64,000 nt of DNA, taken from Deltaproteobacteria bacterium CSP1-8. GTDB lineage: Bacteria > Desulfobacterota > Deferrimicrobia > Deferrimicrobiales > Deferrimicrobiaceae. The translations under genes and the position numbers were made by a program. The stretch spans positions 128,968-192,967 of the forward strand of contig LDXO01000001.1 of NCBI GenBank assembly GCA_001443455.1, in the 5' to 3' direction. Under the pieces are notes generated by a model, which saw nothing but the letters and a program-made list of their open reading frames with translations, was not told the origin of the DNA and did not search any database. Numbering within the stretch: the first letter of the stretch is position 1; every line of letters starts with the position of its first letter. Positions 1 through 8,515 of this stretch are shown here, in pieces.

Positions 1-317
1 ATACTACCGACAACCTCGAGGAGTGTCCCCCGCCGCTCCTGCGTCCGCTTCACCCGGCACCGGGGACCCCAGGCGATGTGGGGGGTTCCCCGAAGCGGCC
101 TGTGGAGCGAGGAAGAAATCTCGTCGAGCGGAACCGGCAGCGAGCGGGCGAAGGTCGCGAAGCGTAGCTTCAGGGGAAGCCCCCCGCGAGCCAGGGGGCC
201 TGGTCCAAGAAAGGCCGGCCTCCGGGGTCCGCTCCCTCGCAAAGAGTGTCCCCTCTACATGGGGGGATGGAGAACAGGTAGAATAGGGTACTCCATCTCT
301 CCCAGGGGGGTTTGGCG
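1..317. other. Non-coding lead-in with a short direct repeat
   Basis: I see no convincing gene here. The stretch is very GC-rich and carries the decamer GAGTGTCCCC twice (21-30 and 244-253). Open frames on both strands lack ribosome binding sites and have Arg/Pro-rich, non-protein-like composition. It may be the end of an upstream unit cut off by the window edge. The last bases hold the ribosome binding site of the first gene. Confidence 0.5.
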
Positions 318-1094
318 ATGGTTTCCCTGTCCGAGTTGGCGGAGATCGCAAGAAGCTGTGGGGCCCCGTTGTGCGGGGCGGCGAGGGCGGGGGGCCTCTC
401 CGCCGACAGGGAGGACATCGAAAGAATCCTTCCCGGCGCTCTTTCCGTCGTGGTGCTGGCGGCGCCTCACTCCCGCAGCGCTCTCGAGTCGCGGGACGTG
501 CAGGCGGCGCAGTACGACACGATCCACGTGTACGGGGAGGCCGCACGGGCATCGCACGCCTTGGCACGGTGGCTCGAGAGAAAGGGGCACCGGGCGGTGG
601 CGGTGCCGGCCTTCATCCCGATCGACATGTCGCCGCCCAAGCACGGGATGAAGGGGGCGGTCGACTGGAGGGACGCCGGAGCCATGGCGGGCATCGGAGG
701 GTACGGCGAAAGCGGCCTGCTCGTGACGCAGAGGTTCGGACCCGCAGTGCGGCTCGGCGGGGTGCTCACGGACGCGGTGATCGCTCCCGGCGATCCCCTT
801 CCCGGGACGCCTTGCACCCGCTGCAACCGGTGCGTGGAGGCGTGTCCGACGGGCGCGCTGTCCGGCGGGGGGATGGTCGACAAGAAGAAATGCGGCGAAA
901 TGATCTTTTCCGGCGGGTACCGGGCCTGGCGGAAATTCCTCCTCGACCTGATCGAGGCCCCGCCGGAGAAACGGAGGGAGATGACCGCCAGCCAGATCTC
1001 CCTCGAGCTCTGGCAGAACTTCATGACGGGGAACTACTACTACTGCTTCGCCTGCCAGGCGGCCTGCCCGGTGGGGAGGGTTTCGCGTGCCTGA
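318..1094 (+). CDS. 4Fe-4S double-cluster protein, epoxyqueuosine-reductase-like
   Basis: A protein of about 258 residues with an N-terminal QueG-like region and two C-terminal cysteine motifs, CTRCNRCVEACP from residue 166 and CFACQAACPVG from residue 243, typical of two [4Fe-4S] clusters. QueG itself is longer and has a B12-binding fold. This looks like the shorter 'epoxyqueuosine reductase-like' branch found in anaerobes, whose substrate is unknown. ATG 318 is chosen over TTG 312 because an AGGGGGG ribosome binding site lies 7 nt upstream. The stop overlaps the GTG of the sigma-54 activator by 8 nt, so the two are translationally coupled and the protein may have a sensory or electron-transfer role in the same pathway. 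The family is fairly clear; the function is not. Confidence 0.8.
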   Translation: MVSLSELAEIARSCGAPLCGAARAGGLSADREDIERILPGALSVVVLAAPHSRSALESRDVQAAQYDTIHVYGEAARASHALARWLERKGHRAVAVPAFIPIDMSPPKHGMKGAVDWRDAGAMAGIGGYGESGLLVTQRFGPAVRLGGVLTDAVIAPGDPLPGTPCTRCNRCVEACPTGALSGGGMVDKKKCGEMIFSGGYRAWRKFLLDLIEAPPEKRREMTASQISLELWQNFMTGNYYYCFACQAACPVGRVSRA

Positions 1095-2811
1095 GCGAAG
1101 GGAGATTCCCGGGACCGTCCTCGACTCCCTGGCGAGCGGGGTCATCGCGATCGACCGGGCGGGGGACATCGTCGTCTTCAATTCCGCCGCCTCACGCCTC
1201 CTCGGGTATCCGAAGGAGGAGGCGCTGGGGAAGAACCTCCTGGCGATCGTCCCGAACGCCGGGCTGGTCAACGTGCTGCGCACGGGGAAGCCCGAGGTCG
1301 GGCGGCCCCAGACGATCGGCACCCGCACCGTATTGACCAACCGCTCCCCCATCTTCCGGGACGGCGAGCTGATCGGCGCCGCCTCGATCTTCCAGGACAT
1401 CACGGAGATGGAAAAGGTCTCCCGGGAGCTCGACTCGACGAAGACCATCGTCCGGACGCTGGAGGAGGTGCTGGCGGGAGCGGGCGAGTGGATGGTGGTG
1501 GTGGACGCCGCGGGGGTGATCACCATGATCAGCGAGGCGTACGCCGGGTTCAACGGGGTGACCGTCCCGGACGCCATCGGCAGGCACGTGACCGAGGTCA
1601 TCGAGAACACCCGGATGCACATCGTCGCCCGCACGGGCGTCGCGGAGATGGGGGAGACCCAGAAGATCAAAAGGAGGGACGTGATCGTCAACCGGATCCC
1701 GCTCAAGGAGGGGGACCGGATCGTCGGGGCGTACGGCCGGGTGGTATTCAAGGACGTGGAGCAGCTCCGGGAACTGGCGGGGAAGCTCCACCTGCTCGAG
1801 TCGAAGGTCCGATACTACGAGCAGGAGCTCACCCACCTGCGGGGCGCCAAATACACCTTTGCGAACATCGTCGGCAAAGGGGCCGCGATCACGGCGGCCA
1901 AGGAGGAGGCGCTGCGCGCCTCGCGGAAGGACTCGACCGTCCTCCTCCGGGGCGAGACCGGGACGGGGAAGGAGCTTTTCGCGCACGCGATCCACGCATC
2001 GGGCCCCCGCAACAGCGGCCCGTTCATCAAGCTCAACTGCGCGGCCGTTCCCGCGGAGCTCCTCGAGTCGGAGCTGTTCGGCTACGAGGAGGGGGCCTTT
2101 ACCGGCGCGAAGAAGGGGGGGAAGCCCGGGAAGTTCGAAATGGCGAACGGGGGGACCCTTTTTCTCGACGAGATCGGGGACATGCCGTCCGCGATGCAGG
2201 CGAAGCTGTTGAGGGCCCTGCAGGAGAAGGAGGTGGAGCGGGTCGGTGGGACCGCCACGCGGCTGGTCGACATCCGGGTCGTCGCGGCGACCAGCCGAAA
2301 CATCGAGGAACTCGTCGGGGAGGGGAAGTTCCGCGCGGACCTGTACTACCGGATCAACGTGATCCCGATCCGGATCCCCCCCCTGCGCGACCGGAGGGAG
2401 GACATCGGGGAGATCGCGGACCGGATCCTGGCGAAGCTTTCCTCGGAGGGCGGGGAGCCGAAGCGGGATCTTTCCCCGGAGCTTAAAAAGATCCTCCTTT
2501 CGTATGCCTGGCCGGGCAACGTGCGGGAACTGCACAACGTCCTCGAGCACGCCGTGGCGATGTCCCGCGACTCCCTTCTTCTCCCGGAGCACCTGCCCGC
2601 GTCCCTTCTCCGTGCCGTCGCCGCAGGCGAGAAGGAGGGGATCCCGGGGTCGCTGGCCTCGGTGAAGGCGGAAGCCGAGCGCGGCGCGATCGTGGCGGCG
2701 CTCAAAGCAGCGAACGGGAACAAGTCCCGCGCCGCCTCCCTTCTGTGCATCCACCGCGTCAAATTGTACGAGAAGATGAAGCGGCACGGCATCCTCTCCT
2801 CGCCGGGGTGA
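1087..2811 (+). CDS. PAS-PAS-AAA+-Fis sigma-54-dependent transcriptional activator
   Basis: A 574-residue enhancer-binding protein. Two PAS sensor domains (about 5-105 and 125-225) and a short coiled linker (about 230-260) precede a complete AAA+ domain: Walker A GETGTGKE from about residue 289, the sigma-54 contact loop GAFTGA near 336-341, and Walker B FLDEIGD near 358-364. A Fis-type helix-turn-helix fills about 538-568. It needs no partner kinase receiver, so the PAS domains probably sense a ligand or redox state directly. GTG 1087 overlaps the preceding iron-sulfur gene. Directly downstream lie two tandem inverted repeats and a -24/-12-like box before the hydratase gene, so its likely target is the adjacent uptake/CoA-transferase operon. 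Family assignment is certain; the effector is unknown. Confidence 0.95.
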   Translation: MPERREIPGTVLDSLASGVIAIDRAGDIVVFNSAASRLLGYPKEEALGKNLLAIVPNAGLVNVLRTGKPEVGRPQTIGTRTVLTNRSPIFRDGELIGAASIFQDITEMEKVSRELDSTKTIVRTLEEVLAGAGEWMVVVDAAGVITMISEAYAGFNGVTVPDAIGRHVTEVIENTRMHIVARTGVAEMGETQKIKRRDVIVNRIPLKEGDRIVGAYGRVVFKDVEQLRELAGKLHLLESKVRYYEQELTHLRGAKYTFANIVGKGAAITAAKEEALRASRKDSTVLLRGETGTGKELFAHAIHASGPRNSGPFIKLNCAAVPAELLESELFGYEEGAFTGAKKGGKPGKFEMANGGTLFLDEIGDMPSAMQAKLLRALQEKEVERVGGTATRLVDIRVVAATSRNIEELVGEGKFRADLYYRINVIPIRIPPLRDRREDIGEIADRILAKLSSEGGEPKRDLSPELKKILLSYAWPGNVRELHNVLEHAVAMSRDSLLLPEHLPASLLRAVAAGEKEGIPGSLASVKAEAERGAIVAALKAANGNKSRAASLLCIHRVKLYEKMKRHGILSSPG

Positions 2812-2845
2812 AGGCCCCCATCCGAATCGGTTTCCATTTTCTTCG

Positions 2846-2881
2846 TGTACCTAATTCGGTATATGCACCTTTTTTGGTACA
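2846..2881 (+). promoter_or_regulatory. Two adjacent 18-bp inverted repeats, likely activator sites
   Basis: Two head-to-tail imperfect palindromes with no gap. The first (2846-2863) reads TGTACC-N6-GGTATA; the second (2864-2881) reads TGCACC-N6-GGTACA. Each departs from TGTACC-N6-GGTACA at one base. They sit in a short AT-rich island just after the sigma-54 activator gene and about 75 bp upstream of a -24/-12-like box, the usual geometry of upstream activating sequences bound by Fis-type HTH dimers. That this activator binds here is inference from position. Confidence 0.6.
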
Positions 2882-2953
2882 TTTGCTTCAACGCTTTCTT
2901 TCACAACGGGATTTGTTGCAGGGGCCCCACGGGACAGCCATGAGCGTACCTTT

Positions 2954-2971
2954 TGGGTTACAATATGGCTT
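2954..2971 (+). promoter_or_regulatory. Candidate sigma-54 (-24/-12) promoter
   Basis: GG at 2956-2957 and GC at 2968-2969 are separated by exactly 10 nt, in the context TTGGGTTACAATATGGCTTT. The obligatory GG-N10-GC frame is present, but the rest of the match to TGGCAC-N5-TTGC is only moderate. It lies about 145 bp upstream of the chosen hydratase start and downstream of the paired palindromes. Confidence rests on the combined arrangement more than on the box itself. Confidence 0.4.
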
Positions 2972-3115
2972 TGGATCCCTCTCCCGGCGGTAATGGAAAA
3001 AGATAAGCCCGTTCTTTATTTTCTGTTGTTTTCAGCCCCTCGGGCCAACGGGCCTTGCGGGGGCATCGCCTTTGCACAACGGACAGTCACGCCAAGGAAA
3101 ATGCCGGGGACACTG

Positions 3116-3535
3116 ATGTACGAGGTGGGCCAGTCTGCGGAAATGACCAAGGTCATCACCGAGGAGGACGTCTTCCTGTTCGCGGGAATCACCGGCGACC
3201 GGAACCCGGTCCACATCTCGAAGGAGTTCGCGGCGAAGACACGGTTCGGGGAACGGATCGCCCAAGGGATCCTGACGGCGGGGCTCATCTCCGCGGTGCT
3301 CGGGATGAAGCTCCCGGGGCCCGGGTCCCTGTACGTGTCCCAGACCCTCTCTTTCCTCGGTCCTGTAAAGATCGGGGACGAGATCACGGCCCGTGCGGAG
3401 GTCATGGAGGTGATCTCCGAAAAGCGGCTAAAACTCAAGACGCAGTGCATCAACCAGCGGAAGGAAGTGGTGCTCGAAGGCGAGGCGATTATCGTTCCCC
3501 CGCGATCGGTGCGGGGAAAACAAGGGAACCCTTGA
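3116..3535 (+). CDS. MaoC-family (R)-specific enoyl-CoA hydratase
   Basis: A hot-dog-fold hydratase of 139 residues, the normal size for PhaJ-like enzymes, adding water to a trans-2-enoyl-CoA. The hydratase-2 signature GDRNPVH places the catalytic pair at Asp28 and His33, followed by the expected FGERIAQGILTAG helix. In-frame starts exist at 2993 and 3101. I prefer ATG 3116 because GGGGA lies 5 nt upstream and the upstream residues look unlike the family. It is the first gene after the putative sigma-54 promoter and 20 nt before the binding-protein gene, so it probably hydrates a CoA ester of the imported acid. The substrate is not evident. Confidence 0.88.
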   Translation: MYEVGQSAEMTKVITEEDVFLFAGITGDRNPVHISKEFAAKTRFGERIAQGILTAGLISAVLGMKLPGPGSLYVSQTLSFLGPVKIGDEITARAEVMEVISEKRLKLKTQCINQRKEVVLEGEAIIVPPRSVRGKQGNP

Positions 3536-3555
3536 CGAAAAAAGGAGGGGAAGAG

Positions 3556-4767
3556 ATGAGAAAGACGGTGCTGGTGCTTGGGATGGTTCTTCTGTTCGCG
3601 ACGACGGGGCTTGCCGCGGACACGATCAAGCTGGGGGGAATGCTCCCTCTTTCGGGAAGGGCGGCGGACCTCGGGATCACCTGCAAGCAGGGGGCGGAAC
3701 TGGCGGTGAAGGAGATCAACGCGAAGGGGGGCGTCCTCGGGAAGAAGTTCGAACTGCTCATGGCGGACTCCAAGGCCAACGTGCAGGAACTTTCTTCCCT
3801 GTCCAACCGGTACATCCAGAAGGACGGGGTGAACTTCCTCTTCGGCGTGGTCAGTTCCGCGGGGGCCCTCACCGTCGGCGAGATCGCCAAGCGGGAGAAG
3901 GTGATTTTCATGGACACGGTCGCCTCCACCGACACGTTCACCAAGGAGAAGTGGAACCGGTACTCCTTCCGTGCGGGCACCTGCAACTCCCAGGAGGCCA
4001 ACTCCCTGGCGCTCTACGCGGCCAAGAAGTACCCGAAGCTCACCAAATTCTACAACCTTGGCCCCGACTACGAATACGGCCGGACGATGTGGGAGCTGTT
4101 CAAGGCACGGACCGCCAAGGTCAACCCCAAGGCGGAGTTCATCGGGGAGCAGTGGCCCAAGCTCTTCATCCCGGACTATACGACGTACATCAACGCGATC
4201 CTCGCGGCGAAGCCCGACGCCGTGTTCTGCTCGCTGTGGGGCGGCGACCTCGTCGCGTTCATCAAGCAGGCCAAACCCTACGGGATCTTCGACAAGATGA
4301 AGTGGATCATCGCCACCGGCGGGGACATCACCGTCGCCAAGGCGCTGGGGACCGACATGCCCACGGGGCTGATCGTCGACCAGCGGTACTATTTCCACTG
4401 GCCGAACACCGAGCGGAACAAGGCATTCGTGAAGGCGTACCAGGCCGACTACAACGACTACCCGAGCGCCTGGGCGGCGGAAGGGTATGACGGTGTCACC
4501 TTCCTCGCCGAGGCGGTCAAAAAGGCCGGCTCGCTCGACACCGACAAGGTCATCGCGGCGCTCGAGGGGCTTTCGATCGACGCCCCGCGCGGTAAGGCCA
4601 CGTTGCGCAAGGAGGACCACCAGCTCTCAAGCGATTTCATGGTAGGGGAGACGGTGTTCGACAAGGCGTATCCCTTCGCCATTGTCGGAAACACCGAAGT
4701 GTTCAAGGCCGAGGAAGTCCTCTACTCGATCGAGGAGTGGAAGAAGGCCCAGGAAGCGAACAAGTAA
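3556..4767 (+). CDS. Branched-chain-type ABC transporter substrate-binding protein
   Basis: A periplasmic LivK-type binding protein of 403 residues with a signal peptide (about 1-20, cleavage near GLA-AD) and a two-lobed body beginning with IKLGGMLPLSGR. A strong AGGAGGGG site lies 6 nt before ATG 3556. It is the specificity component of the transporter encoded downstream. LivK relatives bind amino acids, but this family in anaerobic degraders often binds aromatic or other carboxylates, and the CoA-transferase context favours an organic acid. A hairpin terminator follows the gene, so it is probably expressed above the level of the membrane subunits. Confidence 0.93.
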   Translation: MRKTVLVLGMVLLFATTGLAADTIKLGGMLPLSGRAADLGITCKQGAELAVKEINAKGGVLGKKFELLMADSKANVQELSSLSNRYIQKDGVNFLFGVVSSAGALTVGEIAKREKVIFMDTVASTDTFTKEKWNRYSFRAGTCNSQEANSLALYAAKKYPKLTKFYNLGPDYEYGRTMWELFKARTAKVNPKAEFIGEQWPKLFIPDYTTYINAILAAKPDAVFCSLWGGDLVAFIKQAKPYGIFDKMKWIIATGGDITVAKALGTDMPTGLIVDQRYYFHWPNTERNKAFVKAYQADYNDYPSAWAAEGYDGVTFLAEAVKKAGSLDTDKVIAALEGLSIDAPRGKATLRKEDHQLSSDFMVGETVFDKAYPFAIVGNTEVFKAEEVLYSIEEWKKAQEANK

Positions 4768-4775
4768 TCCGGGAC

Positions 4776-4821
4776 GGGATAAAGGGCCGTCCGCACAGGG
4801 CGGCCCGCATCCCTTTTTTTT
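4776..4821 (+). terminator. Intra-operon Rho-independent terminator/attenuator
   Basis: A long hairpin made of GGGAT (4776-4780), GGGCCGTCC (4784-4792), a GCACA loop, GGGCGGCCC (4798-4806) and ATCCC (4809-4813), followed directly by eight T residues. It stands between the binding-protein gene and the permease gene. Partial termination here would give excess binding protein over permease, a common arrangement for ABC importers. Confidence 0.85.
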
Positions 4822-4834
4822 ACGCAGGAGCGGC

Positions 4835-6778
4835 ATGACCGGCTTCCTGGACATCTCCTTCCTCACGGTGCAGGTCTTATCCGCCCTGCGGCTGGCGGCA
4901 TTCCTGTTCCTCATATCGTCGGGGCTGACCCTGATCTTCGGGGTGCTCAACATCTTGAACTTCGCCCACGGTGCACTGTATATGCTCGGGGCGTATTTCA
5001 TGTTCTGGGTGACGTCGCAGGTAACGGGACCCGGCGGATTCTTCCTGGCGATGGCGATGGCGCCCCTCGGGGTCGCCCTCATCGGGATGATCTTGGAGAT
5101 GGGTCTCCTGCGGCGCATCTACATCCAGGAAGAGATCTATCAGCTCCTGCTCACCTACGCCCTGGTGCTCATCATCGACGACCTGGCCAAGATCGTCTTC
5201 GGGGCGGAGTACAAGTCGATCCCCAAGCCGGCTTTTCTGGAGGGGGCGATCACCCTCTTCGGGGGGACGGTGCCGACGTACACGATCCTCGTCGTCGTGA
5301 TCGCCCCGACCGTGGCGGCCCTCCTCTGGTACCTGCTGTACCGGACGAAGACCGGGAAGGTGATCCGGGCGACTTCCTCGGACCGGGAGATGGCCGACGC
5401 GCTCGGGATCAACATGAAGGCTCTCTTCACGCTGGTCTTCGCCTTCGGGGCGGTCCTGGCCGGGTTCGGGGGGGCGCTGGCGGGCCCCGCCCGCACGGTT
5501 TTCCCCGGGGTGGGAACCGAGGTCATCATCGAGTGCTTCGTCGTGGTCGTGATCGGGGGCCTGGGCAACCTCTGGGGGGCGCTTGTGGGGTCGCTGCTGA
5601 TCGGCGCCCTGGAGACGGTGGGGATCATCGTCTTCCCCGAGTTCGAGATGGGTCTGATCTACCTGTTGATGGTGGCGGTCCTCGTGGTCCGCCCCTGGGG
5701 CCTGTTCGGCAAGCCCTTGAAGATCAAGGCGCTCTCGGAAAAGAACTTAAGCTTCGAGTCCCAGGAGATCTCGCCGGTCCACTTCTCCTCCCGCCCCTGG
5801 CTCTGGGTGATCCCCGTGGTGCTGCTCCTGATCTTTCCGGCGTTCGCGGGGAGGTTCTACCAGTACCTGCTGACGCAAATCTTCGTCGCGGCGCTTATGG
5901 CGGTCGCCTTCAACCTGCTTCTCGGCACGACGGGGCTGCTTTCCTTCGGGCAGGCGGCGTTCTTCGGGGTGGGGGCGTACACGGTGGGGCTGCTCCTCAC
6001 GAAGACCGGCACCGGGACCATGCCCGCCCTCGGACTTTCGCTTTTCACCTCCGCAGTCGCCGCTTCCGTTATCGGGTTTTTCTGCGTCCGGCTGACGGGG
6101 GTCCACTTCGCCATGCTGACCCTTGCGTTCGGGCAGCTCATCTTCGCCATCGCGTTCAAGTGGTACGGCTTCACCGGCGGGGACAACGGCATCCAGGGGA
6201 TCCCGGTGCGGGAGATCCCGCTGGCGGGGCTAGGCCTCCTCGACATCGGTTCGACGAAATCGATGTACTATTTCGTTCTCGTCGTCGCGGGCCTGGCGGT
6301 GGCGTTCCTCCGGCGCGTCCGCTCCTCCCCCTTCGGCGCGACGCTCAAGGCGATCCGGGAGAACGGGCAGCGGGCCTCGTACCTCGGGATCAACGTCACG
6401 CTGTACCAGTGGACGGCGTTCGTGATCGCGGGGACGTTCACGGGGCTTGCCGGGGGGCTTTTCGCCCTGATGGAAAGATCGATCTCGCCGGAGATCATCC
6501 ACTGGACAAAATCCGCCGACCCGGTGCTCATGACGATCATCGGGGGGATCTATACGTTCGTCGGCCCCGCCGTCGGCGCCGTGGTCCTGATCGTGCTCAA
6601 CTCCTACATCGTGGCGTGGACCGAATACTGGGCGCTCGTGCTCGGAATGGTGCTTCTCCTGCTCGTGCTGCTCCTGCCGGGCGGTGTGATCGGGTTCGTG
6701 AACGAGAAGGCGCGGGACTACCTGACCCGGAGCGGCTGGATACGCAGATGGCTTTTCTCGAAGTCCGCGACATCGTAA
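4835..6778 (+). CDS. Fused LivH-LivM ABC permease
   Basis: A 647-residue inner-membrane protein joining both permease subunits of a branched-chain-type importer in one chain. Residues 1-295 match LivH (GLTLIFGVLNILNFAHGALY near the start, and the ATSSDREMADALGIN cytoplasmic loop). A linker of about 30 residues follows, and residues 325-647 match LivM (NLLLGTTGLLSFGQAAFFGV, and the AIRENGQRASYLGIN loop). Many membrane spans are visible in each half. ATG 4835 follows GCAGGAG at good spacing, so the open frame extending upstream is not used. The gene overlaps the ATPase gene by 31 nt. LivH-LivM fusions are known but uncommon; both coupling loops are retained, so it should bind LivG and LivF normally. 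Confidence 0.92.
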   Translation: MTGFLDISFLTVQVLSALRLAAFLFLISSGLTLIFGVLNILNFAHGALYMLGAYFMFWVTSQVTGPGGFFLAMAMAPLGVALIGMILEMGLLRRIYIQEEIYQLLLTYALVLIIDDLAKIVFGAEYKSIPKPAFLEGAITLFGGTVPTYTILVVVIAPTVAALLWYLLYRTKTGKVIRATSSDREMADALGINMKALFTLVFAFGAVLAGFGGALAGPARTVFPGVGTEVIIECFVVVVIGGLGNLWGALVGSLLIGALETVGIIVFPEFEMGLIYLLMVAVLVVRPWGLFGKPLKIKALSEKNLSFESQEISPVHFSSRPWLWVIPVVLLLIFPAFAGRFYQYLLTQIFVAALMAVAFNLLLGTTGLLSFGQAAFFGVGAYTVGLLLTKTGTGTMPALGLSLFTSAVAASVIGFFCVRLTGVHFAMLTLAFGQLIFAIAFKWYGFTGGDNGIQGIPVREIPLAGLGLLDIGSTKSMYYFVLVVAGLAVAFLRRVRSSPFGATLKAIRENGQRASYLGINVTLYQWTAFVIAGTFTGLAGGLFALMERSISPEIIHWTKSADPVLMTIIGGIYTFVGPAVGAVVLIVLNSYIVAWTEYWALVLGMVLLLLVLLLPGGVIGFVNEKARDYLTRSGWIRRWLFSKSATS

Positions 6779-7503
6779 AGTCCTTCGGAGGCCTGCGGGC
6801 CCTCCAGGACGTCTCCCTCTCCGTGGAGAAAGGGGAGATCCGCGCGATTATCGGGCCGAATGGCGCGGGGAAGTCGACCCTCTTCAATGTGATGACCGGG
6901 CTTCTTTCCCCCGACTCGGGGGAGGTGCGCTTCGACGGGGAGCGGATTTCCGGTATCCCCCCCTATCGCGTCATCCGGAAGGGGATCGGGAGGTCCTTCC
7001 AGATCACGAACATCTTCCCGAGGATGTCGGTCTTCGAAAACGTCCAGGTGGCCCTCTTTTCCCACCACAGGGAAAACCGGTCCGCCCTGACCCTCGCGCG
7101 GAATTTCCGTGAGGTGACGGACGAGGTCCTCGCGGTCCTCGGGCTGGTCGGCCTCGCCGACAAGTTCGACTCCTCGGCGTCGGTGCTCTCCCACGGGGAC
7201 CAGAAGAGGCTGGAGATCGCGATCACGCTGGCGTGCCGGCCGAGGCTCCTGATGCTCGATGAGCCGACCGCCGGGATGTCCCGGTTCGAGAGCCGGGAGA
7301 CGATCGCCCTGCTGCAGAAGATCTCCCGGGAGCAGGGCTTAACCCTCGTCTTCACCGAGCACGACATGGACATCGTCTTCGGCATCTCGGAAAAGATCAC
7401 GGTGCTCCAGCAGGGGATGGTGATCGCGGACGGGGAGCCGGCGGAGATCAAGGCGAACCCCGAGGTGCGCAAGGCGTACCTCGGGGAGGAGATCGCGGAG
7501 TAG
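6748..7503 (+). CDS. livG: LivG-type ABC transporter ATPase
   Basis: A cytoplasmic ATPase of 251 residues energising the LivHM permease. Walker A is GPNGAGKST at residues 36-44. The signature region reads SHGDQKRLEIA, the LivG variant of LSGGQ, and Walker B is LLMLDEPTAGM, followed by the EHDMDIVF switch. ATG 6748 lies inside the end of the permease gene (31-nt overlap), indicating coupled translation. The stop is 7 nt before livF. All catalytic motifs are intact. Confidence 0.94.
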   Translation: MAFLEVRDIVKSFGGLRALQDVSLSVEKGEIRAIIGPNGAGKSTLFNVMTGLLSPDSGEVRFDGERISGIPPYRVIRKGIGRSFQITNIFPRMSVFENVQVALFSHHRENRSALTLARNFREVTDEVLAVLGLVGLADKFDSSASVLSHGDQKRLEIAITLACRPRLLMLDEPTAGMSRFESRETIALLQKISREQGLTLVFTEHDMDIVFGISEKITVLQQGMVIADGEPAEIKANPEVRKAYLGEEIAE

Positions 7504-7510
7504 GTGGAAA

Positions 7511-8218
7511 ATGGCGCTGCTTGAGCTTGCATCGGTCAACACGTTCTACGGACGCAGCCACATCCTCTTCGACGTATCCCTCTCGGTCGGGAAGGGGGAG
7601 GTCGTGAGCCTTCTCGGCCGCAACGGCGCCGGAAAAAGCACCACATTCCGCTCGATCATCGGGCTCACCCCCCCGCAGACGGGAGAAGTGATCTTCAAGG
7701 GAGAGCGCATCTCCGGGATGCGGGCCTTCCGGATCTGTCGGAAAGGGGTCGGGTTCGTGCCCGAGGACCGCCGGTGCTTTCCGGACCTGACGGTCAGGGA
7801 AAACCTCGAGGTGGCCGTGCGGCGGGAGAAGCAGACGTCCTCCCCCTGGACGGTGGAGAAGGTCTATTCCCTCTTCCCCCGTCTCCAGGAGCGGGAGAAG
7901 AACCTCGGGAGCCAGCTGTCGGGCGGGGAGCAGCAGATGCTCACCATCGCACGCACCCTCATGACGAACCCCGACCTGCTCCTCCTCGACGAGCCGTCGG
8001 AGGGACTCGCGCCGATGATCGTGGCGCTTTTGGCCGACATGATCATCAGGATCCGCGCGGAGGGGGTGACGGTCCTGCTCGCCGAGCAGAACCTGCATTT
8101 CTGCGCGAAGGTCGCGGACCGGGGATACGTGATCGACAAGGGGTCGGTGAAGTACGAGGGGAAGATATCCGATCTGCTGGGGAACGAGGAGATCAAGGAG
8201 AAGTACCTCGCCGTGTAG
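7511..8218 (+). CDS. livF: LivF-type ABC transporter ATPase
   Basis: The second ATPase of the importer, 235 residues. It has Walker A GRNGAGKST (36-44), the canonical LSGGEQQML signature, Walker B LLLLDEPSEGL and the LAEQN switch region, all diagnostic of LivF. It follows livG by 7 nt and ends the transporter cluster. About 300 nt without a gene follow before the dehydrogenase, so the metabolic genes may have their own promoter. Confidence 0.94.
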   Translation: MALLELASVNTFYGRSHILFDVSLSVGKGEVVSLLGRNGAGKSTTFRSIIGLTPPQTGEVIFKGERISGMRAFRICRKGVGFVPEDRRCFPDLTVRENLEVAVRREKQTSSPWTVEKVYSLFPRLQEREKNLGSQLSGGEQQMLTIARTLMTNPDLLLLDEPSEGLAPMIVALLADMIIRIRAEGVTVLLAEQNLHFCAKVADRGYVIDKGSVKYEGKISDLLGNEEIKEKYLAV

Positions 8219-8515
8219 ACTGCCGGGGACTCGATTTCTTCTCCCTCTTCTCCCATGACAGGGTGGCAGGAAAGCCTAGGGAAACGGGCGTCCCGGGGAA
8301 GAGATCCTCGCTGCAGGCGAGGGGGAAAATACGAACAGGGTGGCCGACGTCATGATGGGGAGCACGGCGGACCGGGTGTTGCGGCGGTCCAGGAAGCCCG
8401 TTCGGTTCGTACGGCGTCCGGAGGGAACGGGGTAACTTCCGTGCAGGACAAAACGGGAATGTGGCTCTCGGGGGCCGTCCCCTGAGCATGGCCCACAGAA
8501 AGGAGGGGAATCAAG
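8219..8515. other. Intergenic region before the dehydrogenase gene
   Basis: No gene is supported here. The open frames have no ribosome binding site and no family resemblance. No second copy of the paired 18-bp palindromes and no clear terminator or -24/-12 box were found. The final 25 nt hold the AAAGGAGGGG ribosome binding site of the dehydrogenase. The gap may carry a weak promoter dividing transporter from metabolic genes. Confidence 0.4.

Noticed and set aside
255-1751. 498-codon minus-strand open frame over the iron-sulfur gene and activator
   Set aside because: Shadow of the two real genes; low-complexity Pro/Arg/Gly composition and no family motifs.
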